Numbered from the stretch's first letter, positions 33,361-43,384 are shown. The stretch: 64,000 bases of DNA from Empedobacter tilapiae (GCF_004785645.1 NZ_SRPE01000013.1:1-64000), one strand, 5' to 3'. Numbers and translations are program-made. Notes: a model not told the origin generated them from the letters alone.

Positions 33361-33391
33361 AAAAGCGCTAAAAATTAATTTTAGCGCTTTT
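33361..33391. terminator. Bidirectional terminator between convergent lipoprotein genes
   Basis: AAAAGCGCTAAAA (33361-33373) pairs with TTTTAGCGCTTTT (33379-33391), perfect over 13 bp. It terminates the beta-helix protein gene and the convergent lipoprotein gene ending at 33403. Confidence 0.9.
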
Positions 33392-33402
33392 ATTTATAAA
33401 TC

Positions 33403-33897
33403 TTATTCAATTCTATTTAGTAAAATATTAATTTTTCCTCTATAATTTTCTTCAGAATTAAACTTCAAATAATAATCTCCAGCTTTGTCAAAATCTATAA
33501 TTTCTATTCTATTCTTATGACGATTTCCGTTTGATTTTAAGCTAAAAAATTCTTTTTTATCCTTATCAACAATTGAAGCTTCTATCGCGCTATTACTATT
33601 TTTAACGCTCAATTCAAAACGAACTTTCATCGGCTCTTTAACTGTTATTACATAATAAAAACCTCCCGAAGAATTCTCTATTTTAATTTTCAATTCATTT
33701 CTTCCTACGTATTGTTTTTTTGTAGCAATTTTAGAATTTTTATTCATTCTCATATTCGAAATACTCAAACCAGAAATTGAAGACTTTTCATAACTCTGAT
33801 TATTATATTTCTGATAATAAGGATCTTTATTTATATCAATTGTCACACAAGATTGCGCCAACATCACCGCAAAACATAATAAAATAAATTTTCTCAT
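33403..33897 (-). CDS. Lipoprotein of unknown function
   Basis: This protein is 164 residues long from the Met at 33897; a longer start at 33924 would place nine polar residues before the signal peptide and is unlikely. The lipobox is in MRKFILLCFAVMLAQSC. The mature region begins VTIDINKDPYYQKYNN. Its second half has a jelly-roll-like strand pattern (YYVITVKEPMKVRFELSV, then IEIIDFDKAGDYYLKFNSEENY) similar to pre-peptidase C-terminal-type domains. I assign no function. It lies 53 nt after umuD on the same strand and may share its transcript. Confidence 0.62.
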   Translation of the reverse strand: MRKFILLCFAVMLAQSCVTIDINKDPYYQKYNNQSYEKSSISGLSISNMRMNKNSKIATKKQYVGRNELKIKIENSSGGFYYVITVKEPMKVRFELSVKNSNSAIEASIVDKDKKEFFSLKSNGNRHKNRIEIIDFDKAGDYYLKFNSEENYRGKINILLNRIE

Positions 33898-33950
33898 ATT
33901 CGTATCTTTTTTATAAAGATGCATATTTTACAAAAAAGTTACAATAAAGG

Positions 33951-34409
33951 TTAAATTCTATTACTTTTTTCTCTTACCAATACACCTACAACACCTAAAA
34001 TAACAACCTCATCGCTTTCATTAATTTGTACACAATTTTTATAATTTTCATTAAGAGCTATTAATTTATTATTCACTTTATCAAAACGTTTCAAGGTATA
34101 ATCATCATTGTTTACCGAAACTATAATATCATCATTATGTAATGGAATTAAATCTGTTCGAATCACCAAAATATCATTTTTTTGATAAACAGGATACATT
34201 GATTCACCGCCAACTATAATTAAAAAAGTAGATTCAGGATGTGTTAAATATCGTTCATCCAAACTTATTTTATCATCCACAAAATCTTCTGCTGGCGAAG
34301 GAAAACCTGCATTTACATAACCAAAATTCGGAATGTAATATTTAGCTTTATCAGTATCTACTGCAAAAACATTTAGCTCTTTATCTATTATTTTTATTTC
34401 TCGATTCAT
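33951..34409 (-). CDS. umuD: UmuD-like S24 autoprotease (SOS mutagenesis)
   Basis: This 152-residue LexA/UmuD-fold protein has a cleavage site VNAGFPSPAEDFVDD (Ala34-Gly35), a nucleophile serine in GGESMYP (S70) and a catalytic lysine in DDYTLKRF (K107). There is no DNA-binding domain, so it is UmuD rather than LexA. RecA-assisted self-cleavage would produce the active partner of the UmuC polymerase. It lies 10 nt downstream of umuC, the reverse of the usual umuD-umuC order. No LexA operator was recognised upstream of the pair. Confidence 0.9.
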   Translation of the reverse strand: MNREIKIIDKELNVFAVDTDKAKYYIPNFGYVNAGFPSPAEDFVDDKISLDERYLTHPESTFLIIVGGESMYPVYQKNDILVIRTDLIPLHNDDIIVSVNNDDYTLKRFDKVNNKLIALNENYKNCVQINESDEVVILGVVGVLVREKSNRI

Positions 34410-34419
34410 TCTTATTATT

Positions 34420-35676
34420 TTAATAAACTACTAACAAATCTTTCCATTTTGTCGTATAACAAGGTGATAATTTATTCTGACGCATTTTCCATGTTTTATT
34501 CAAATCTTGAGAAGCTAATTTTATTTTTGCCCCTCCAAATTTTTTATTTATCAAATCAATGGTTTTCATTAAATTAGGATGATGACAATTTTCTTCTTCA
34601 AAAAGTGACAATTGTTTTTGATTAGAAGAAATGATTCCCGAAACTATTACTCCTGCCTTCTTATATTCATACCCCTCTTTATAAATCTGCTCAAAAGCTC
34701 TTATTGCAAATTTAGATAGTGTGATACTAGAGTTTGATTCGTAAGGTAAATGAAACGATATTGTGCGATAATATTGTGGTTTACTTTTATCAAAATTATT
34801 GGTTTGAATAAATACTGTAATCAAATTACAAGAAGAGTTTTGTTTACGAAGTTTTTCTGCACATGAAACTGCAAAAGTTGAAACTCGCTCTTTTACATAC
34901 TCAAAATTGCTAGTATACTCTTCAAAACTTCGAGTTGTAGCAATACTTTTTTTCTCTGAAGTAATATTTAAATCCAATACAGATTCTCCTAGTAAATCCT
35001 TTTTTAATCTTAGACCTATAATTGAAAATTCTTTCCGTATAAATTCATCTTTCAATTGAACAAAATCCAACGCTTTATTAACATCCATCAACTTCAGACG
35101 CCGAGACATTCTCCGACCAATTCCCCAAACATCTTCTATATTTAACCATTTTAAAGCTTTATGAATTTGTTCTTGCGTTTTAATAACATAGACACCCTGA
35201 TGAACTTCAGGAAATTTTTTCGCTATATGGTTTGCTAATTTTGCTAATGATTTTGTTGGCGCAATACCTACACAAACAGGTAATTTTGTAAACTGATAAA
35301 TTTTAGATTTTATTTCTTTTCCATAATTTTTCAAATCAAAATGATCAAATCCAGTTAGTTTTAAAAAACATTCATCTATCGAGTAAATTTCTTGTTCAGG
35401 TGAATACAGTGACAAAATCGACATGACGCGATTGCTCATATCAGCATATAATTGATAATTTGACGAAAAAACTTCAATCTTTTTTTGTTCAAAAACTTGT
35501 TGAAATTGATGAGCAGGTGCACACATTGGAATTCCTGCTAACTTTGCCTCTTCCGAACGCGAGATCACACAACCATCATTATTAGATAATACTACAATTG
35601 GTTGATGAATAAGCTTCGGTTGAAAAACACGATGACAACTGGCATAAAAATTATTACAATCTATCAATGCAAACAT
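34420..35676 (-). CDS. umuC: UmuC, Y-family translesion DNA polymerase V subunit
   Basis: This protein is 418 residues long from the ATG at 35676, where it begins MFALIDCNNFYASCHRVFQP, the conserved Y-family start. A longer in-frame start at 35715 would add 13 residues that are not part of the family. Catalytic acidic residues are in FALIDCNNFYASC and YSIDECFL. The helix-hairpin-helix segment IEDVWGIGRRMSRRL and the little-finger domain follow. A C-terminal tail (KWKDLLVVY) ends the protein. It carries out error-prone synthesis across DNA lesions with the UmuD' dimer. It precedes umuD in the operon. Confidence 0.93.
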   Translation of the reverse strand: MFALIDCNNFYASCHRVFQPKLIHQPIVVLSNNDGCVISRSEEAKLAGIPMCAPAHQFQQVFEQKKIEVFSSNYQLYADMSNRVMSILSLYSPEQEIYSIDECFLKLTGFDHFDLKNYGKEIKSKIYQFTKLPVCVGIAPTKSLAKLANHIAKKFPEVHQGVYVIKTQEQIHKALKWLNIEDVWGIGRRMSRRLKLMDVNKALDFVQLKDEFIRKEFSIIGLRLKKDLLGESVLDLNITSEKKSIATTRSFEEYTSNFEYVKERVSTFAVSCAEKLRKQNSSCNLITVFIQTNNFDKSKPQYYRTISFHLPYESNSSITLSKFAIRAFEQIYKEGYEYKKAGVIVSGIISSNQKQLSLFEEENCHHPNLMKTIDLINKKFGGAKIKLASQDLNKTWKMRQNKLSPCYTTKWKDLLVVY

Positions 35677-35773
35677 ATTGCAAAATTGAGAAGATAAAAC
35701 GCCACATTGTGTCATCGAAAATGTTAATTTATTTCCAAATTACAAAACCACGCAAATTTGAGTGGTTCTAGCA

Positions 35774-36202
35774 TTATTTCATTTTATACTTTTTATGTAA
35801 ATCTTTAATTACAACATTTGGTTCATAAACAGTTTGATATTTCAAAGGTTTATTATTTTTAAAATATTGTACTTTCAACCAAGTATCGTTACTATCTAAT
35901 TTCGTATAACTATTACTTTTTTCTAAAATTTTATCATTTACTGTACTCAAAACAGTAAAATAATCAAAATTATTTCGTTGGCCAATTTCAGCAGCTCTTA
36001 ATAAAGCATAATCAAATGTTTTATTTTTTTTATTATACTCATTCCCATCAAAAGTTACGATATAAGTATTGCTATTTACTTTTTCTTCTCTATAACCTCC
36101 ACTCCCATTATCTTTCTGATATGCAATAGATTTACTATTATTACAACTTGCTAAAATCAAAACAAAAACTCCAGCAAATAAAATTTGAATTGCTTTTTTC
36201 AT
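35774..36202 (-). CDS. Small lipoprotein, CC0125/CC1285-like
   Basis: This 142-residue lipoprotein has a signal peptide MKKAIQILFAGVFVLILASC. The mature part has the run SGGYREEKVNSNTYIVTFDG followed by YALLRAAEIGQRNNFDYFTVL. The Gly-Tyr start, the F-x-G-N strand and the RAAEI-x(6)-DYF helix resemble the CC0125/CC1285 family of small periplasmic lipoproteins found across proteobacteria and Bacteroidota. Function is unknown. It is monocistronic on the minus strand, divergent from ccsBA; the 269-nt gap between them contains a -7-like box for ccsBA but nothing else I can support. Confidence 0.7.
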   Translation of the reverse strand: MKKAIQILFAGVFVLILASCNNSKSIAYQKDNGSGGYREEKVNSNTYIVTFDGNEYNKKNKTFDYALLRAAEIGQRNNFDYFTVLSTVNDKILEKSNSYTKLDSNDTWLKVQYFKNNKPLKYQTVYEPNVVIKDLHKKYKMK

Positions 36203-36471
36203 ATTAATACAATTTGATTTGTCAACATAAACAAAAGTTATTCCTTTTATGATATTTTTTAAGTTTTCTAAACATTATCTTAATTTTTTTTCCTGAAAAT
36301 TTTATAAATAAAATTAACTTTTTTTTATAGCATTAAAAATCAGAATAGTTACCTTACTATTGATTTAAATCAATTAACATTACATTAACTAATACATTCT
36401 AATAAAAATCATTTAAGTTTTAATACTTTATCTGATAAACTCGACTATTTTTGTAACATCAATTATAAGTA

Positions 36472-39400
36472 ATGAGTAAATTAGAGAAATATTTATTTTC
36501 TACCAGAACTATGACGGTTTTGCTTTTCATATATGCAATCGCCATGGGGTATGCCACTTTCATTGAAAATGATTATGATACAGCTACTGCAAAAGCTGTT
36601 ATTTATGAAGCAAAGTGGTTTGAGGTTTTAATGGTTTGGTTAATCGTTTTATTCTTAATGAATATTAAACGATACAAATTATGGTCGAAGGGAAAACTTC
36701 CTTTATTAGTTTTTCACTTAGCATTTTTGTTTATTTTTATTGGAGGAGGAATTACTCGTTACATCAGTTTTGAAGGAGAAATGCCTATTCCCGAAGGAGG
36801 AACAAGTAACGAAATTACATCATACAAATCTTATTTTAAAATGATGGTTGATGATGGTACACAACGCTTAGCGTATGATAATCATCAATACAACATGACG
36901 TATTTTGATAGAAAAGATAGTACAAATGCTTTATTTCGTAGACATTTTGAAGGAGAATATCAATTTAAAGATAAAGTTATCAAATTAAAAACATTTGATT
37001 ACGTTCCTCACGCTTTAGATACGATTGTAAGACGTGCTGATGGAATAAATGTTTTAGAAATTGTAACTGTTGGACAAGGAGGACGTAATTCTGTATTCAT
37101 CAGAAATGGTGAAATAAAAAGTATTAATGGAACTCTTGTTTCTTACAATAGGCCACAAGATGGTGCTGTACAGATTACAGGTGAAGGAGAAAACTTAGTT
37201 ATAAAATCACCTTTTGAAGGAGAATACGTACAAATGGCTGGTCAACAAATTGGACAAATTACAGATATGCAAAAACTGCAAGAAGGTGCTGGAAAAGTTC
37301 AATTTAATGTACCTACTCCATTAAAATTGCGTTCATTATATACAATCAATGGTGCTCAATTTGTAGTCCCTAACCCTGCTTTTAAAGGAGAAGTTTTATA
37401 TAGACAAGGTTCTAAATTTAAAGCCGAAGAAAAAAATCTTCCTGGAGCAATTAAAGCCGAAGTTATTGTTGGAGACAAACGCGATACTGTAACTATAGTT
37501 GGAGGAAAAGGAACAACAAATTATACTGCTGATGTACAAATCGATGGAATGAATATCTCGTTAGGATATGGATCTAAAATGGAAAAAGTACCATTTAGTA
37601 TCCGTTTGGACGATTTCATTTTAGATCGTTATCCAGGTTCTACAAATCCTTCTTCTTTCGAATCTAATATTACAGTTATTGATGAAGGAAAAGAAACAAA
37701 ACATCATATTTATATGAACAATGTAATGGATTACAAAGGTTATCGTTTCTTTCAATCTAGTTATTTCCCTACTGAGGATGGAACTATTTTATCAGTTAAT
37801 CAAGACTGGTGGGGAACTAATATCACTTATTTAGGTTACTTCTTATTATTTGGAGGTATGTTTGTTTCTCTATTTTGGAAAGGAACTCGTTTCTTACAAT
37901 TAAACTCGTTACTAAAAAGTTTACACACTAAAAAAGTAAATATTTTAATACCATTATTTTTACTTTCTGGATTAACATTTGCACAAAACCCAAGTACAAC
38001 AGGTGGCGGAAAAAATGGACATCAAAAAATTCAAACTGATTCAGAAAGCGGTAATGTTCATTCATCAGAACATATCGGAAGCTTTTCTACGAAAATGGCC
38101 GATGGAGATGAATTAGCAAAAAATGTGAAAATTCCCGATGAACATGCAGAAAAATTTGGTCATTTACTTACACAAGATATTGAAGGACGTATAAAACCTT
38201 TAAATACTCAAGCACTAGAAATCCTTAGAAAAGTTTATAAAAAAGATAAATTTCACGGACTATCTGCAGACAAGTGGTTTATCTCTTTGCAATTAGATCC
38301 AGCTTATTGGGTAAATGCTCCTATGATTGAAGTTGGTGAAAAAGGAGGAGAACGATTGGCTAAAATAACAAGTGCAAATGAGGATGGTTACACATCTTTA
38401 ATGAATTTGATTGATCCCAAAACAACACGTTTTAAATTAGATAAAGCTTATAATGAAGCTTTCTCAAGAAAACCTTCTGAACGTTCTAAATTTGATGAAG
38501 AAGTAATAAAAGTTACGGAGCGTTTCAATATTTTAGATCAAACAGCAAAAGGTTATCAATTAAAAATAATACCTGTTCAGAATGATCCTTCTGAACGTTG
38601 GACATCTTGGATTTATCAAACACAAGAGAATCCTGTAGAAATCGATACAATGGCACTTGGTATGATAAGTGTTTATTTCAATATGGTTTCGAAAGGAATA
38701 GAAAATGGAGATTGGACGCCTGCTGATAATGCGGTAGATTATATCGACAAATACCAAAAAAAATGGGGTAAAAATGTTGTGCCTTCTCCAACAAAAGTTG
38801 AGATTGAAGTTTTATATAACAAATACAATGTTTTCTTCTGGGTAATGATTGCTTATTGTATGATTGGTGGAATTTTAATGATCTTATCATTCATTCAATT
38901 ATTCTCAGAAAGTAAAGTTCTTCATCGAATTATCAATGTTTGTTTAGGATTAATATTTATAATTTTTATTATACAAGCAGCAGGTCTTGGAGTTCGCTGG
39001 TATTTAACAGGGCACGCACCTTGGTCAAACGGATATGAAGCAATTGTATTTATTTCGTGGATCAGTGTTTTAGCTGGACTATTATTATACAAAAACAGAA
39101 ATGCTTTTATTCCAACAACTGGTGCAATGGTTGCTGTAATTATGATGGGGTTCGCACACGGAGGTTCTATGTTAGATCCACAAATTACACCTCTTGTACC
39201 TGTACTAAAATCTTATTGGTTAATTGTACATGTTGCCATTATTGTCTCGTCTTATGGTTTCTTTGGTTTAAGTGCTGTTTTAGGATTTTTCTCATTAATT
39301 ATCATGATTATTAAACCTAATAAAAAGATTGAAATTTCTTTAAAAGAAATGACCTACGTTTCTGAGATGTCTTTAACAATTGGTATTTACTTACTTACCG

Positions 39401-39762
39401 TCGGAACATTTTTAGGAGGTATGTGGGCAAATGAATCTTGGGGACGCTATTGGTCTTGGGATCCAAAAGAAACTTGGGCTTTCGTTTCTGTTATTATTTA
39501 TGCTGTTGTTTTGCATATGCGTTTAGTTCCAGGTTTAAGAGGGAAATTTGCTTTCAATGTAGCTGCTCTATGGGCTGTATGGTCTATAATCATGACATAT
39601 TTCGGAGTAAATTATTACTTATCTGGATTACATTCATATGCTGCAGGAGATCCTATTCCAATTCCTTTCTGGGTTCCTGCAACAGCAGTCGGAATGTTAG
39701 TTTTATCTATAGCTGCTTGGTATTTTCAAAACAAAGTTTATCATATAAAAACTAAAGAATAA
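36472..39762 (+). CDS. ccsBA: Cytochrome c biogenesis fusion protein CcsBA (System II)
   Basis: This 1096-residue polytopic protein fuses CcsB/ResB and CcsA/ResC and both exports heme and ligates it to c-type apocytochromes. The N-terminal helices (about residues 12-32, 48-64 and 74-96) are followed by a large periplasmic ResB domain (about 100-445). A further helix pair surrounds residues 450-500 and a soluble segment lies at about 505-780. The C-terminal CcsA part carries about eight helices with the tryptophan-rich heme motif WGRYWSWDPKETW (about 990-1002). Conserved periplasmic histidines are present in this part (for example in FAHGGSML, VHVAI and LSGLHSYA). A -7-like box TATTTTTG is at 36446-36453. 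Confidence 0.93.
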   Translation: MSKLEKYLFSTRTMTVLLFIYAIAMGYATFIENDYDTATAKAVIYEAKWFEVLMVWLIVLFLMNIKRYKLWSKGKLPLLVFHLAFLFIFIGGGITRYISFEGEMPIPEGGTSNEITSYKSYFKMMVDDGTQRLAYDNHQYNMTYFDRKDSTNALFRRHFEGEYQFKDKVIKLKTFDYVPHALDTIVRRADGINVLEIVTVGQGGRNSVFIRNGEIKSINGTLVSYNRPQDGAVQITGEGENLVIKSPFEGEYVQMAGQQIGQITDMQKLQEGAGKVQFNVPTPLKLRSLYTINGAQFVVPNPAFKGEVLYRQGSKFKAEEKNLPGAIKAEVIVGDKRDTVTIVGGKGTTNYTADVQIDGMNISLGYGSKMEKVPFSIRLDDFILDRYPGSTNPSSFESNITVIDEGKETKHHIYMNNVMDYKGYRFFQSSYFPTEDGTILSVNQDWWGTNITYLGYFLLFGGMFVSLFWKGTRFLQLNSLLKSLHTKKVNILIPLFLLSGLTFAQNPSTTGGGKNGHQKIQTDSESGNVHSSEHIGSFSTKMADGDELAKNVKIPDEHAEKFGHLLTQDIEGRIKPLNTQALEILRKVYKKDKFHGLSADKWFISLQLDPAYWVNAPMIEVGEKGGERLAKITSANEDGYTSLMNLIDPKTTRFKLDKAYNEAFSRKPSERSKFDEEVIKVTERFNILDQTAKGYQLKIIPVQNDPSERWTSWIYQTQENPVEIDTMALGMISVYFNMVSKGIENGDWTPADNAVDYIDKYQKKWGKNVVPSPTKVEIEVLYNKYNVFFWVMIAYCMIGGILMILSFIQLFSESKVLHRIINVCLGLIFIIFIIQAAGLGVRWYLTGHAPWSNGYEAIVFISWISVLAGLLLYKNRNAFIPTTGAMVAVIMMGFAHGGSMLDPQITPLVPVLKSYWLIVHVAIIVSSYGFFGLSAVLGFFSLIIMIIKPNKKIEISLKEMTYVSEMSLTIGIYLLTVGTFLGGMWANESWGRYWSWDPKETWAFVSVIIYAVVLHMRLVPGLRGKFAFNVAALWAVWSIIMTYFGVNYYLSGLHSYAAGDPIPIPFWVPATAVGMLVLSIAAWYFQNKVYHIKTKE

Positions 39763-39780
39763 CCTTTAAAAAAGGTATAA

Positions 39781-39810
39781 AAAAAGCTCATCTTTCGATG
39801 AGCTTTTTTT
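39781..39810 (+). terminator. Intrinsic terminator after ccsBA
   Basis: AAAAAGCTCATC (39781-39792) pairs with GATGAGCTTTTT (39797-39808) around a TTTC loop and is followed by T residues. It is perfect over 12 bp. Confidence 0.9.
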
Positions 39811-39935
39811 TATATAATTCATTATTAAAGATTTGATGTACATCTTAAATACTAGCGATAACTTCCTTTTCAGGAAAAGAGAATCTTATACAAAATACAA
39901 TAGTTATAATACTTTTTTAATCTATGTTAGATATA

Positions 39936-39971
39936 TAAAAAAAGGCAATCCAAAAACTCGGATTACCTTTT
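39936..39971 (-). terminator. Terminator of the M16 peptidase operon
   Basis: On the minus strand, AAAAGGTAATCC (39971-39960) pairs with GGATTGCCTTTT (39951-39940) with one T-G wobble and is followed by a T run. It lies 31 nt beyond the stop codon at 40002. Confidence 0.82.
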
Positions 39972-40001
39972 CAATTTGAAAAATATTTAAAAGAATTGTT
40001 T

Positions 40002-42047
40002 CTATTTAAAATCAGCTTCAGTTACATTTTTATTTACTTCTACTGTATCGATTATAACTTTCATAACCTGCGGTCCAGCTTCAAGAGACATCTCTGTTGG
40101 AACTAAAATTCCATCAAAAGCTTTATAGCCTTTATTTGTTGTAGTAGCGATCATATCTCCTTGTGGAGTCTTCTGTTTTTGCTCTGATTTCATTAACAAA
40201 CCTGTTTTTACATCATAAAAGTCAGCTCTGTCTAACTCTGCTACTATTACTTTATAATAATCTACTCCATTCTCAAAAACTATTCCATCTACTTTAGCTG
40301 TTTTATATCCTTCTGATAAAGGAATAAATAGGGAATTTGTCTTTATTAATGGAGCTATCATATCAGCAGGCAAATCCATTTTTTGCCCAGCCTGTGACAT
40401 ATATCCTTTCTGTCCATCAAAAACTTGCTTAATTGTCATTCCCATAATCGAAAATTCTGTCACGGTTTTATTTGGTGTTGCATCTTTCTTCGTATATGCT
40501 CCACTCATCCCCATAGTTTCAATCTTTCCTTTCTGAACCAATGATTTCACAGCTTTTACTTTATCAGAACCACCAATAGCTTTGAAATAGTTATCTGTAA
40601 TTTGTGCAACAGTAGTTGTTGTTGTTTTAGCCCCTGAAACAGGTTTTTCTGTTTTATTACCATAAGAATCATAATAATTTACAGGATAACCTAATTTTTC
40701 TAACGCTGGTGCAATTTGCTCTAATTTTCCTGTTACATTAATTTTTGCTTGATCTGGTCGGAAATATTTCTTGGAAACTCTTAAAACATCATCTACAGTA
40801 ACTGCATTGATATTTTTTATATAATCTGCATAAAAGTTATCTGATAATTGATTTGTCTTTTTTGTCAATGCTTGATTAGCAACCGTTTCTGGACGTTCTA
40901 ATGTTAAAATAAAGTTTCCTAAGAATTTCGCTTTAACATCATCCAAAACTTTTTGGTCGATTTTATTCAACGTCATTCCTTTTATTTCTTTCATCGTTTC
41001 TATAACTGCAGAATCTGTTACTTCGTTACGAACAGTTGCATTTGTATTAAAACGACCAATATAACGAGAATCAGAAACTCCTCCACGTGCACCATATGTC
41101 CATCCATGAGCTTCACGAAGATTCATATTTAACTTTGAGTTAAAATCACCTCCTAATATTGAAGATGCAATCAATGCTGCATAATAATCAGGATCTTTTT
41201 TTGTTAAATGAACTGGATAAGAAACTGAAACTACAGACTGAACTGCGTTTGACATATTAATCGCGTTCAATTCCGTTTTTGTTACTTCGTCTACTTTTGG
41301 AAAAATAGAAATATTTAACTTTCCTGTTTGCCAAGAGTTAAAATTTTTCTCTGCTAATGCTTTAACGTCTTTTGTTGAAATATCTCCAACAACAATTAAA
41401 TAAGCATTATTTGGTTTATAATAAGCATTATAATAATCTTTTACATCTTGTAATGTTATTTTCTCGATTTGTTCTGGTGTATCAAACTCTGAGAAAGGAT
41501 TATTTTTTCCGTATACTAATATATTAGAAACTCGTGAAGCTGCTCTCTCAACAGATTTCTCATCTGCTTTCAACCCTTCTAAGTAACGTTTCTTAACATC
41601 AGTGAATTCTTTTTCTGTAAAATTTGGATTCATTGCTCCATCAGCCATATATCCAAATATTTCGTTGAAATATTTCGTTAATGAACTTGCTGAAGCTCCT
41701 TCTTCCCAGAAATTAACACGTGCACCTAAAAACTCAATTCTTTTATTGAAATCGTCTTTAGATTTTGTCTTTGTTCCTGTTCCTAACATCTCTCCTAATA
41801 AAGATTCTGCACCTTTTTTTGCTCCTAAAGCAAACGGAGGATTATCAATTGTTAATGTTGCAGAAACACGAGGTAGTTTATGGTTTTCTACTACAATAAC
41901 TGTTAAGCCATTTTTTAGTTTAAATTCATTTGGTTTTCCTAAGTTAACCGTAGGTACTGGACCTGGTTTTGGCATAGGAATTTTAACTTGTGCATTTAAG
42001 CTAACTGCCATAAAAGCAATAGCAAGAGATAATATCTTTGTTTTCAT
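40002..42047 (-). CDS. M16 peptidase, inactive subunit with C-terminal extra domain
   Basis: This 681-residue secreted M16-fold protein begins with a signal peptide (MKTKILSLAIAFMAVSLNAQ). The place of the HxxEH zinc motif is taken by GAESLLGEML, so the catalytic site is lost. The substrate-binding arginine/tyrosine motif is kept in LREAHGWTYGARGG. That is the pattern of the non-catalytic subunit of heterodimeric M16B peptidases. After the peptidase fold (about residues 25-455) a further domain of about 190 residues begins around YFKAIGGSDKVKAVKSLVQ. It has a LolA/LolB-like antiparallel-sheet pattern (DGQKGYMSQAGQKMD, YDVKTGLLMKSEQKQ). It lies 14 nt after the active subunit gene. Confidence 0.88.
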   Translation of the reverse strand: MKTKILSLAIAFMAVSLNAQVKIPMPKPGPVPTVNLGKPNEFKLKNGLTVIVVENHKLPRVSATLTIDNPPFALGAKKGAESLLGEMLGTGTKTKSKDDFNKRIEFLGARVNFWEEGASASSLTKYFNEIFGYMADGAMNPNFTEKEFTDVKKRYLEGLKADEKSVERAASRVSNILVYGKNNPFSEFDTPEQIEKITLQDVKDYYNAYYKPNNAYLIVVGDISTKDVKALAEKNFNSWQTGKLNISIFPKVDEVTKTELNAINMSNAVQSVVSVSYPVHLTKKDPDYYAALIASSILGGDFNSKLNMNLREAHGWTYGARGGVSDSRYIGRFNTNATVRNEVTDSAVIETMKEIKGMTLNKIDQKVLDDVKAKFLGNFILTLERPETVANQALTKKTNQLSDNFYADYIKNINAVTVDDVLRVSKKYFRPDQAKINVTGKLEQIAPALEKLGYPVNYYDSYGNKTEKPVSGAKTTTTTVAQITDNYFKAIGGSDKVKAVKSLVQKGKIETMGMSGAYTKKDATPNKTVTEFSIMGMTIKQVFDGQKGYMSQAGQKMDLPADMIAPLIKTNSLFIPLSEGYKTAKVDGIVFENGVDYYKVIVAELDRADFYDVKTGLLMKSEQKQKTPQGDMIATTTNKGYKAFDGILVPTEMSLEAGPQVMKVIIDTVEVNKNVTEADFK

Positions 42048-42061
42048 AATTGAGTCGTTTT

Positions 42062-43384
42062 TTATTTTGCAGCTTTTTTAGATTCTGGTAAATAGTGGAT
42101 AATTACACGTTGATTTTTGTTAAGATACTTTTTAGCAACATTTCTGATATCTTCTCTTGTAATAGATTGATAAATTTTCAATTCGTTGTTAATTAAATTT
42201 GTATCTCCTCCCAACATATAAGCATCTGCCAAAGCATGCGCCAAATTTTCTACGCCCGATTTTGAAGCAACAAAACTATTTTCAATTCCATTCAAGATTT
42301 TTTGGTAATCTTCTTCTGAAATTAAAGTTGTTTGTACTTTTTCGATATCTTGTTGTAATTCATTTTCTAATTTATCAAAAGGTACTTCCCCTTGTGGTAA
42401 AATTCCGATTGAATAAATTCCATAATCTTCCATTTGACGATTAAAAGCAAAAATTTGTAATGCTTCTTTTTTCTCATCAACATATTTTTTATATAAAATA
42501 GAAGACTTCCCGCCTGTTAAATAATTTGATAACATTTCTAATGCATACGCATCTTTTGATTTATTATCTGGTGTGCGATAATTAATTGCTAATAATGGAA
42601 TTTGAATATTTGCATCATATTCAGTTGCACGAACTTCAGAAGTAATAGGATCTTCTTTTATTACTGTTTTAACAACATCTTTTCCTTTAGGAATGACACC
42701 AAAATATTTTTCTATTAACTTCTTTGCTTCGTCTTTATTAAAATCACCTGCAACAACTAATACCGCATTATTAGGTACATAATAGGTTTGACTAAAGTGT
42801 TTGAAATCGTCTAATTTAGCATTACTCAAATCTTCGAAAGAGCCAATTACACTCCAACGATACCCACTTTTTTTGAAAACATGTGGATTAACCGCTTCTC
42901 CATAAGAAAACTTTCCATAAGGCTGATTATCTAAACGAGAACGTTTTTCTTCTTTTACAACTTCTTTTTGTGTATCAACACCTATTTGATTTATTATTGG
43001 TTGACGTAAACGATCAGATTCCATCCACAATCCCAGTTCTAAATTATTTGATGGAAAAGTTTCATAATAATAAGTTCTATCTGTAGTTGTATTTGCATTA
43101 TTAGAACCTCCATGAGCAGAAACAATTTTAAACCATTCTCCCCTATTTATATTTTCAGTCCCTTCAAATAACAAATGCTCAAAAAAATGTGCAAATCCTG
43201 TTTTTCCAACTTGTTCATCTTTAGATCCTACATGATACATAACACCTGTTGTAATAACTGGTGCAGAATTGTCTTGATGAAGGATTACATGTAATCCGTT
43301 TGGTAAAGTATACTCATCAAATTTTATTTGCTGACCAAATAATGCAGATCCGGCAAATAATATAGACATAAAAAATTTCTTCAT
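42062..43384 (-). CDS. M16 zinc peptidase, active subunit
   Basis: This 440-residue secreted M16B peptidase has a signal peptide (MKKFFMSILFAGSALFGQ) and a complete inverted zinc motif HxxEH in FAHFFEHLLFEGTEN (about residues 60-75). The distal glutamate is expected in TQKEVVKEEKRSR (about 137-149). The C-terminal half is the second, inactive homologous domain. The downstream gene encodes the inactive partner, so a periplasmic heterodimer is expected. Such pairs degrade peptides or process envelope proteins; the substrate is unknown. The upstream 222 nt separate it from the divergent tauE gene. Confidence 0.92.
   Translation of the reverse strand: MKKFFMSILFAGSALFGQQIKFDEYTLPNGLHVILHQDNSAPVITTGVMYHVGSKDEQVGKTGFAHFFEHLLFEGTENINRGEWFKIVSAHGGSNNANTTTDRTYYYETFPSNNLELGLWMESDRLRQPIINQIGVDTQKEVVKEEKRSRLDNQPYGKFSYGEAVNPHVFKKSGYRWSVIGSFEDLSNAKLDDFKHFSQTYYVPNNAVLVVAGDFNKDEAKKLIEKYFGVIPKGKDVVKTVIKEDPITSEVRATEYDANIQIPLLAINYRTPDNKSKDAYALEMLSNYLTGGKSSILYKKYVDEKKEALQIFAFNRQMEDYGIYSIGILPQGEVPFDKLENELQQDIEKVQTTLISEEDYQKILNGIENSFVASKSGVENLAHALADAYMLGGDTNLINNELKIYQSITREDIRNVAKKYLNKNQRVIIHYLPESKKAAK

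Noticed and set aside
35677-35715. Longer umuC start with 13 extra residues
   Set aside because: Y-family polymerases begin directly with the conserved FALIDCNNFYASC strand, so the internal ATG is taken.
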